From: Porphyromonadaceae bacterium UBA7141 | GTDB taxonomy: Bacteria; Bacteroidota; Bacteroidia; Bacteroidales; Muribaculaceae | DNA: 15,616 nucleotides | Assembly: GCA_002491945.1 (NCBI GenBank) | Contig: DKWX01000065.1 | Span: forward strand, 22,903-38,518 | Reading direction: 5' to 3' | Shown: piece after piece, positions 1 to 5,802 of the stretch | How the letters are laid out: the number at the start of each line of letters is the position of its first letter | Numbering within the stretch: position 1 is the stretch's first letter | Program-made: the position numbers and the translations under genes | Notes under the pieces: generated by a model | Told to the model about the DNA's origin: nothing | The model's input: the letters and a program-made list of their open reading frames with translations, nothing else | The model's database searches: none

Positions 1-41
1 CCAATTTGTCCAACCATAAGATTTACTGGATTCATATACGA

Positions 42-65
42 GTAATCTTATATTACTAAGATTAC
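42..65 (-). promoter_or_regulatory. Hairpin after the RiPP-like precursor gene
   Basis: A perfect 9-bp stem (GTAATCTTA at 42-50 with TAAGATTAC at 57-65) encloses a 6-nt loop. It lies 29 bases past the stop of the minus-strand cysteine-rich peptide gene and before a minus-strand ATG at 35-33 that stays open to the window edge for 11 codons. No T-tract follows on the minus strand, so it is not a clear intrinsic terminator. It could be a processing or attenuation hairpin between a highly expressed precursor and its downstream genes, which is inference. Confidence 0.45.
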
Positions 66-93
66 CATATAATTTCACATTTCCGGGAGTGTA

Positions 94-369
94 TCAAAGA
101 TTCGTTTTAGCCTCTACGGATTCTACTCCACATCCAAATTTCGTACTACATGGCAGCACAATCTGATAGCCGACACACTTGTCTGTTTGACAGCTGTTAA
201 CACCACAGATGCCGCTGAATGTGACACAGGTATTATTATCACATTCACCCGAGAATGACCCACACTTGTTTGCCACACACCCATTAGCTAATCCCCCACG
301 CAGCATCAGCAATGCGGAGGGAGCAAGGACATCATCCTCTCTGACGACTTTTAACACAAATTTGCTCAT
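94..369 (-). CDS. Cysteine-rich double-glycine peptide, putative RiPP precursor
   Basis: This 91-residue peptide starts at the ATG at 369-367; an in-frame ATG at 408 would add 13 residues, but the inner start gives a leader of normal type. Residues 1-26 form a hydrophilic leader ending in MLRGG (22-26). The rest carries nine cysteines at 31, 36, 43, 48, 55, 60, 65, 74 and 80. Residues 31-60 repeat every 12 residues as C-x4-C with FSG at 39-41 and 51-53. There is no standard secretion signal. A short leader ending in LRGG before a Cys-rich core is the pattern of the Bacteroidales GG natural-product precursor family (TIGR04149, from memory), peptides typically modified by radical SAM/SPASM enzymes and exported by double-glycine-cleaving ABC transporters. 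No maturase is visible, as only 93 bases remain downstream. The AT-rich local composition contrasts with the rest of the window and suggests an accessory locus. An alternative is an unmodified secreted Cys-rich peptide. Confidence 0.62.
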   Translation of the reverse strand: MSKFVLKVVREDDVLAPSALLMLRGGLANGCVANKCGSFSGECDNNTCVTFSGICGVNSCQTDKCVGYQIVLPCSTKFGCGVESVEAKTNL

Positions 370-413
370 AATATTTGATTCAGCAATAATAACTGGCAAT
401 ATTACCAATGCTG

Positions 414-421
414 CAAATTTA
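414..421 (-). promoter_or_regulatory. Candidate -7 box for the peptide gene
   Basis: Read on the minus strand, 421-414 is TAAATTTG, an exact match to the Bacteroidetes -7 consensus TAnnTTTG. It sits 44 bases upstream of the ATG at 369, which would give a leader of roughly 35-40 nt. No convincing TTTG -33 element is visible at the expected distance, and the area is AT-rich, so a chance match is possible. Confidence 0.35.
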
Positions 422-830
422 ATAATTTTAATTAAATTTACCCTAATTTAGATGTTAAATTTCGTTAATTTGAAAATCCATTCACAAGAATGCAGTATTT
501 AGACACCTATTCACGAAAAAACATGTGCAAGTGCGAAGGGGGCTTTCGGAAGATTAAGTAAGTGTTCAAATCTGACCGATAGCAATTGAAAGGGAATCTT
601 TTATACAATCTGCGACTTCTTTTCGCCTCCGACTTGTCGTACAGCAGAATATGTTTATACGAAGCATACGGCGAGGATAAGGCATTCCTACATAACGCAT
701 ATTCTCTATGATAAACCATCGGGCCGCTACGGATGTTATATTTTCGGATTGCATCGACTGCCACGCGGCCATGACCCGGTACTTACGGCAGCTGCCGCAA
801 CCCGATTAACTAAAATACTTATATTGTACT
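422..830. other. Intergenic stretch without a supported gene
   Basis: This gap separates the minus-strand peptide gene from the plus-strand superoxide dismutase gene and must hold the divergent control regions. The first 60 bases are very AT-rich; the rest is mixed in composition. Short minus-strand open frames exist (507-764 and 566-772), but their translations show no domain, signal peptide or recognisable composition, and they overlap each other in different frames. I see no exact TAnnTTTG box positioned for the dismutase, no strong terminator hairpin and no tRNA-like fold. Confidence 0.5.
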
Positions 831-1412
831 ATGAAATTCACTCAGCCTATACTCCCCTATGCACCGGATGCTCTGAGTCCGATAATCTCACCGATGACTA
901 TCGAATATCATTACGGGAAACACGAAAAAGCCTATATCGACAATCTCAACCGATTGATCGAGGGGACTCAATATGCCGACATGCCACTGGAGCGCATCAT
1001 AATAGAGAGTGACGGCCCTCTCTTCAACAATGCTTCTCAGGCCTGGAACCATATCTTCTATTTCTTCCAGTTTCAGCCTCAGGGACAGAAAGCACCCGGT
1101 GGCAAACTGATGGCACAGATTGAAAAGCAGTTTGGCTCATTCGAGGAGTTCCAGAAGAAGATGGAGGAGGCGGGGACTTCTGTATTCGGGAGCGGATGGG
1201 TATGGCTTGCCAACAATATTGAAGGTGAACTTGAGATTATCAAAGCTTCAAATGCCGAAAATCCTCTTACAAGAGGTCTTAACCCGATTCTGGTGTTCGA
1301 TGTCTGGGAACACGCTTACTACCTCGACTATCAGAACCGACGCCCGGAATATCTGAAAAAATTATGGAATATCATTGACTGGAGCGTCATTGAATCACGT
1401 TACCCGTTCTGA
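831..1412 (+). CDS. sodB: Superoxide dismutase, Fe/Mn family
   Basis: This cytoplasmic enzyme converts superoxide to oxygen and hydrogen peroxide. At 193 residues it is full length for the family. The four metal ligands fall at H27, H74, D157 and H161, the same positions as in E. coli SodB counted with Met; the last two lie in the family signature DVWEHAYY (157-164). Gln70, four residues before H74, is the outer-sphere glutamine position typical of iron enzymes, and the stretch before the third ligand is also of Fe type. The overall sequence is close to the B. fragilis enzyme as I remember it, which works with either Fe or Mn, so the metal cannot be fixed here. No signal peptide is present. 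The gene stands alone, more than 250 bases from the next gene on the same strand. The start at 831 leaves the usual short N-terminus before the first ligand. Confidence 0.95.
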   Translation: MKFTQPILPYAPDALSPIISPMTIEYHYGKHEKAYIDNLNRLIEGTQYADMPLERIIIESDGPLFNNASQAWNHIFYFFQFQPQGQKAPGGKLMAQIEKQFGSFEEFQKKMEEAGTSVFGSGWVWLANNIEGELEIIKASNAENPLTRGLNPILVFDVWEHAYYLDYQNRRPEYLKKLWNIIDWSVIESRYPF

Positions 1413-1543
1413 AAATACCCGACACAGTCAGTATCCACAAGGCTCTGACCGACACGGATAATTAAATCTCTGCTGCCGACCGCCACTTACGGATGATAAA
1501 GTCGTTCAAGCGTCTCCTATATTTGATTTTGCATTTTTTAAAG

Positions 1544-1573
1544 TTTCTATCTGAGATATTTTTTGTAATTTTG
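1544..1573 (+). promoter_or_regulatory. Candidate promoter for rsfS-ftsH
   Basis: TAATTTTG at 1566-1573 matches the Bacteroidetes -7 consensus TAnnTTTG exactly. An imperfect -33 element, TTTC at 1544-1547, lies 18 bases upstream of it. Transcription would begin near 1580, giving an approximately 87-nt leader before the ATG at 1667. A second exact -7 match, TATATTTG at 1518-1525, lies further upstream without a clear -33 partner and could be an alternative start. Confidence 0.5.
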
Positions 1574-1590
1574 TTGTTATAAAGCATAGA

Positions 1591-1622
1591 AGGGGTGGGC
1601 CGTCATGTGGGATTCCACCCCT
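1591..1622 (+). promoter_or_regulatory. Hairpin in the rsfS leader
   Basis: AGGGGTGG (1591-1598) pairs perfectly with CCACCCCT (1615-1622) across a 16-nt loop. It lies just after the expected transcription start and 44 bases before the rsfS ATG. No T-tract follows, so it is not an obvious terminator. It may stabilise the 5' end of the message, act as a regulatory leader, or belong to a small RNA. I do not recognise a named riboswitch or ribosomal-protein leader. Confidence 0.5.
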
Positions 1623-1666
1623 CTTGGCATTGTTATTAATAGTAATCAATAAGTTAACCCATATAT

Positions 1667-2026
1667 ATGCAATCACCTTCGGAGCTTCAGGCCACCATCA
1701 TCGAAGCCATTTATGACAAGAAAGGACAGAAAGTACAGATTATCGACCTGTCGGATATCGAATCCAGTCCGGCTCCGGCGCTTATAATCTGTCAGGCCCG
1801 CTCTTCAGCCCAGGTAAGCGCCATTGCCGACAATGTGCGCGATGAAGTGGGACGCAGGCTTCATATACGACCATATGCCACTGACGGATACCGCAACGCC
1901 CAGTGGATCATCGTAGACTACGGCAGTGTGATGCTCCATGTCTTCCAGCCCGAAGTGCGTGAATTCTACCGTCTTGAGGAGCTATGGAGTGACGGCACGA
2001 GCACCTGCCTGCCCGACATCGACTGA
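1667..2026 (+). CDS. rsfS: Ribosomal silencing factor RsfS
   Basis: A 119-residue protein of the Iojap/RsfS (DUF143) family. Family members bind ribosomal protein uL14 on the large subunit and block subunit joining when nutrients are scarce. The protein spans the whole family domain, and the best-conserved motif is clear at residues 80-93 (W-I-I-V-D-Y-G-S-V-M-L-H-V-F), followed by the R-x-F-Y-x-L-E-x-L-W segment at 98-107. There is no signal peptide, as expected for a cytoplasmic factor. The start at 1667 gives the normal N-terminus and has no Shine-Dalgarno sequence, as is usual in Bacteroidetes. ftsH follows after 61 bases on the same strand with no terminator between, so the two are probably co-transcribed. 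Confidence 0.93.
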   Translation: MQSPSELQATIIEAIYDKKGQKVQIIDLSDIESSPAPALIICQARSSAQVSAIADNVRDEVGRRLHIRPYATDGYRNAQWIIVDYGSVMLHVFQPEVREFYRLEELWSDGTSTCLPDID

Positions 2027-2087
2027 CCACGCCCATCCTTCACGCATCCTGCTCTCTCTATAATTCATTTTTCGACAAGAATCCGAT

Positions 2088-4235
2088 ATGAACCTCATAC
2101 CCAAAAAGCCGAACCGCAACCAACAGCAAAAGCGCCCTATATTCAATATGTACTGGATGTATGCGCTTATAATACTGTGTCTGCTCGGCCTCTACTACTT
2201 CCAGGACAACTCTCAGGTAAAAACTGTCAACTGGACACAGTTTGAAGATGCCGCCGCATCCGGACAGTTTGACAAAATAACTGTAATCGCTGAGTCAGGC
2301 ATCGCCGAGGGACACCTCAACGACACCGGACTCAAGCAGCAGCACATTGACCCGAAGTACTCCGCCAGTTCGGAAATACTGCTTAAGGCCACAATCCCTT
2401 CGGCCGACAAAATCAGCGATAAAATCGACCGATGGAATTCCGCTCTCGTAAAGCAAGGCAAACCGGAGATGGAAGTGACCTATGAGAAGGGATCCGACCT
2501 GATGAAAATATTCTGGTATTTCGGGCCGATCGCTCTCTTTATCCTCTTTATGATAATCATGTCGCGCCGCATGAGTAATGGTCAGGGAGGAGGCGGCGGA
2601 ATATTCAGTGTCGGAAAATCCCGCGCTAAAGTATTCGACAAGTCTGGCGGCACGAATGTCACATTTAAGGATGTGGCAGGTCTGGCCGAAGCGAAAGTGG
2701 AAATCGAAGAGATTGTGGAATTCCTGAAAAATCCGCAGAGATACACTGAATTAGGTGCGAAAATACCCAAGGGGGCGCTACTTGTAGGGCCTCCCGGAAC
2801 GGGTAAAACACTGCTGGCAAAGGCTGTGGCCGGCGAGGCCAATGTGCCTTTCCTGTCTACATCGGGTTCTGATTTCGTGGAGATGTTTGTAGGTGTCGGA
2901 GCCGCTCGCGTCCGCGACCTCTTCAAACAAGCCGCCGAAAAGGCGCCATGCATCGTATTCATCGATGAGATTGACGCCGTAGGACGCGCTCGCGGCAAGA
3001 ATCCAAGCATGGGTGGAAATGACGAGCGCGAGAACACTCTCAACCAGATGCTGACAGCCATGGACGGATTCGGGTCAAATAACGGTGTGATCATTCTGGC
3101 GGCAACCAACCGGGCTGACATGCTCGACAAGGCTCTGCTGCGTCCCGGACGATTCGACCGTCAGATATATGTCGACCTGCCGGAACTCACCGACCGTATC
3201 GAAATCTTCAACGTGCATCTGCGCAATCTGAAGGTCAACAGCCGACTTGATGTCGAGCAACTCGCCCGTCAGACTCAGGGTTTCTCTGGCGCCGACATTG
3301 CCAACGTATGCAACGAGGCCGCCCTTATAGCGGCCCGAAACAATAAGGATTCTGTGGATTTTCAGGACTTCATGGGAGCAATCGACCGAATCGTCGGTGG
3401 ACTTGAGAAGCGCTCTCGAATCATTACGCCGGAAGAGAAGGAATCTATTGCAACCCATGAGGCCGGTCACGCCACAATCTCATGGCTGATACGCTTCGGC
3501 GACCCGCTGGTGAAGGTGACTATCGTGCCGCGCGGACGCGCTCTCGGCGCCGCCTGGTATGCGCCGGAGGCTCGTCAGATTGTGCCCACTCAGGCTCTGC
3601 TCGACTCGATATGCGGACTACTGGGCGGACGTGCCGCCGAAGAGGTGTTCCTCGGTCAAATCGGGACTGGCGCCAGCAATGATCTGGAGCGGGCTACAAA
3701 AATCGCTCGCGCAATGGTAATAATGTATGGCATGAGCGACCGCCTGCCGAACCTGAATTATGTAGACAGCACCGGGCAGGATTACGGGTTCCAGAAACCA
3801 TATTCCGAAGAGACCGCCAAGCTCATTGACGACGAGATAGCCCGCATCATCAATGAACAGTATGAGCGGGCCAAAAGCATTCTGAAGGAGTATGCCGCGC
3901 AGCATAATGCCATACGCGACATGCTTATCGAGCGGGAAGTGATTCTTCACGATGATGTGGAGGCAATACTCGGCAAACGCAAATGGAAATCACGCACCGA
4001 TGAAATCATGGAACTCAATGCCGCCGACAAAATGGCTCGCGAAAAGAAGCTGAATGACGACGGCAAGTCGGCTTCGGCAGCCGACTCTAAAGTCGATGAG
4101 ATTGTGGGTGATATCACTCACTCTTCAAAATCTCATGACTCGCGTCAGGATTCTGCGGAAAGCCGGAATCAGGCCGACGGCAATGACGATGATGCCGGGA
4201 CTCCACCGGAATTTACCCATGACGATAAAGAATAG
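2088..4235 (+). CDS. ftsH: ATP-dependent zinc metalloprotease FtsH
   Basis: A membrane-anchored AAA+ protease that extracts and degrades misfolded membrane proteins and some regulatory cytoplasmic proteins. It has 715 residues. A transmembrane segment lies at about 21-38, a small extracytoplasmic domain follows, and a second segment lies at about 141-158. A Gly-rich linker (166-171) precedes the AAA domain: Walker A GPPGTGKT (234-241), Walker B FIDEID (291-296), and the second region of homology around 337-360 with arginine fingers in RPGRFDR. The zinc site is HEAGH at 457-461, with D532 in SNDLERAT as the likely third ligand. The last 70 or so residues are hydrophilic and mostly acidic, a tail probably without fold. 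In E. coli FtsH controls LpxC and hence lipid A synthesis; the presence of lpxA further along is suggestive but not evidence of the same link here. Confidence 0.97.
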   Translation: MNLIPKKPNRNQQQKRPIFNMYWMYALIILCLLGLYYFQDNSQVKTVNWTQFEDAAASGQFDKITVIAESGIAEGHLNDTGLKQQHIDPKYSASSEILLKATIPSADKISDKIDRWNSALVKQGKPEMEVTYEKGSDLMKIFWYFGPIALFILFMIIMSRRMSNGQGGGGGIFSVGKSRAKVFDKSGGTNVTFKDVAGLAEAKVEIEEIVEFLKNPQRYTELGAKIPKGALLVGPPGTGKTLLAKAVAGEANVPFLSTSGSDFVEMFVGVGAARVRDLFKQAAEKAPCIVFIDEIDAVGRARGKNPSMGGNDERENTLNQMLTAMDGFGSNNGVIILAATNRADMLDKALLRPGRFDRQIYVDLPELTDRIEIFNVHLRNLKVNSRLDVEQLARQTQGFSGADIANVCNEAALIAARNNKDSVDFQDFMGAIDRIVGGLEKRSRIITPEEKESIATHEAGHATISWLIRFGDPLVKVTIVPRGRALGAAWYAPEARQIVPTQALLDSICGLLGGRAAEEVFLGQIGTGASNDLERATKIARAMVIMYGMSDRLPNLNYVDSTGQDYGFQKPYSEETAKLIDDEIARIINEQYERAKSILKEYAAQHNAIRDMLIEREVILHDDVEAILGKRKWKSRTDEIMELNAADKMAREKKLNDDGKSASAADSKVDEIVGDITHSSKSHDSRQDSAESRNQADGNDDDAGTPPEFTHDDKE

Positions 4236-4297
4236 GTCTTCTTCCCCCACCTCGCCGGAATACACTTCTGCTGATTCACCATTCTGAATTTAATAAG

Positions 4298-4345
4298 AGA
4301 TACCTTGGAAATGCCGACTCTCCGACTTCTCCAACGGTATCTTTT
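4298..4345 (+). terminator. Probable terminator after ftsH
   Basis: AGATACCTTGG (4298-4308) pairs with CCAA-GGTATCT (4331-4342), with C4335 bulged, giving an 11-bp stem around a 22-nt loop. Four T residues (4342-4345) end the structure. It lies 63 bases after the ftsH stop. The T-run is short, so termination may be incomplete. Confidence 0.5.
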
Positions 4346-4573
4346 AAAGGGTAAATGAAAACTATTTTTTATACTTTGGTTTTAGAGCTTGTCTGCTGAT
4401 TTTTCTTTGCAGCTACTTGATTTAAATTTTGACCCTTACCTAAACTTATATTCATCTTAGACGTTAAAATGCTATGGAAGAGCGTATCTTCTCCACTATA
4501 ACAAGGACGGGGACGGGCTACATGGCATTTCAACCATAAACCCCGATTATCCAACAACCATTTCTTTATATTT
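4346..4573 (+). other. Leader and control region of the efflux operon
   Basis: This is the second part of the 338-base gap between ftsH and the adaptor gene and should contain the efflux promoter. No exact TAnnTTTG box is present; the nearest, TATACTTTG at 4370-4378, has one base too many in the spacer. A 14-codon open frame at 4355-4399 would encode MKTIFYTLVLELVC. No operator-like palindrome stands out, and no TetR- or AraC-type regulator gene lies in the window. Confidence 0.4.
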
Positions 4574-5716
4574 ATGAGATGCAACATTTTGTATGCCGGC
4601 TCCGCCATTCTGGCTCTCGGCATAATTTCTACAGGATGTAAGAAAGATGTAGGGCAAGCCGCACAGCAGCTCCCTGAACTCGCAGTGATGACCGTCGAGA
4701 CTGACGATGCCACACTGATGACCAGCTATCCCACCTCGCTTCAGGGCGTCAACGACGTTGAGATACGTCCGCAGGCCACAGGATTCCTCACAAAGGTATG
4801 TGTAAGCGAAGGACAGCGCGTGTCCAAAGGCCAAGTGCTCTTCGAAATCGACAAGGTCGCGCTTCAGGCGGCCGTCGACCAGGCAAAGGCCGCCGTGGCC
4901 GTGGCTCAGGCTAACGTCAATACGGCTCAGACAAATGCCAACAACAACAAGCTCCTTCTCGACAAGAACATCATCGGCGCTCCGGCATATCAGACATCTG
5001 TCGATGCCCTGAATGCGGCAAAGGCTCAGCTGAATCAGGCAAATGCAACTCTTGTGGCGGCTCAGAAGAATCTCTCGTATTCTGTTGTGACGGCCCCGAC
5101 TTCGGGCGTAATCGGCACAATCGACTTTAAGGAAGGGACGCTCGTTAGCCCGTCGACAATGCTGACCGTGCTATCCGACAATGGTGATATGGATGCCTAT
5201 TTCTCTATGACCGAGAAGGAAATCCTCGCTCTCACTGACGGCGGCAAACGCTCGGTCGAGGCCGCCAAGAATGCCATGCCGCCGGTGCAGCTACAGCTCG
5301 CCAATGGTGAGATTTATTCACACCCGGGCAAAATCGTGTCAATTTCGGGTGTGCTCGACTCCGCTACGGGAAGCGCGCAGGTAAAGGCGCAGTTCCCAAA
5401 TCCCGACGGTATGCTGCGAAGCGGCAATACCGGCAATATCCTGCTGCCTACCACTTCCAACGGGGCCATCCAGATTCCACAGGCCGCTACTTTTGAAATC
5501 CAGGACATGCGATTCTGTTATGTCGTGGGCGACAGCGCAAAAGTGCATTCCACTCCGATTCAGGTATCAGAACTCAACGATGGTCAGAATTTTATCGTGA
5601 CTTCCGGACTTAAGCCCGGCGACCAGATCGTAATCGAAGGTGTGGGTATCAGTGTGCGGGACGGCATGATGATCAAACCGAAGTCACCCGCTGCCGCCTC
5701 TCAGGCTAAACAATAA
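4574..5716 (+). CDS. RND efflux periplasmic adaptor (AcrA/MexA-like lipoprotein)
   Basis: This is the membrane fusion subunit that bridges the inner-membrane pump and the outer-membrane channel. The 380-residue protein begins with a lipoprotein signal ending in ISTGC, so C22 is the expected lipidated residue. Domains follow the family order: first half of the lipoyl domain at about 61-95, an Ala/Gln/Asn-rich alpha-helical hairpin at about 95-167 (heptads rich in AKAAVAVAQANV), second lipoyl half at about 168-202 with TAPTSGVIG (173-181), a beta-barrel to about 290, and a membrane-proximal domain to about 375. The start at 4574 is the only one that gives a complete lipoprotein signal. It is the first gene of a three-gene pump operon; the permease follows after 86 bases. 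Substrates cannot be told from sequence: hydrophobic drugs, bile salts or lipids are all possible. Confidence 0.94.
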   Translation: MRCNILYAGSAILALGIISTGCKKDVGQAAQQLPELAVMTVETDDATLMTSYPTSLQGVNDVEIRPQATGFLTKVCVSEGQRVSKGQVLFEIDKVALQAAVDQAKAAVAVAQANVNTAQTNANNNKLLLDKNIIGAPAYQTSVDALNAAKAQLNQANATLVAAQKNLSYSVVTAPTSGVIGTIDFKEGTLVSPSTMLTVLSDNGDMDAYFSMTEKEILALTDGGKRSVEAAKNAMPPVQLQLANGEIYSHPGKIVSISGVLDSATGSAQVKAQFPNPDGMLRSGNTGNILLPTTSNGAIQIPQAATFEIQDMRFCYVVGDSAKVHSTPIQVSELNDGQNFIVTSGLKPGDQIVIEGVGISVRDGMMIKPKSPAAASQAKQ

Positions 5717-5802
5717 TCTTTTTTTGATTCTAACCGGCCTCGCCATCCGATTATCCCTATATTATTGCGGGCTGATGAATGACGAGGTATATCCATGATG
5801 AT

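Noticed and set aside
507..772. Two overlapping minus-strand open frames between the peptide gene and sodB
   Set aside because: The translations show no domain, signal or biased composition, they overlap in different frames, and no promoter or start context supports them.
4370..4378. Promoter -7 box for the efflux operon
   Set aside because: TATACTTTG has three rather than two bases between TA and TTTG and no suitable -33 partner, so I did not call it.
4369..4834. Minus-strand frames over the efflux leader and adaptor gene
   Set aside because: Most of their length is antisense to the adaptor, and the part outside shows no recognisable protein feature.
5779..5802. Permease start at 5779
   Set aside because: It adds eight residues without family similarity; the ATG at 5803 begins directly at the conserved N-terminal segment.
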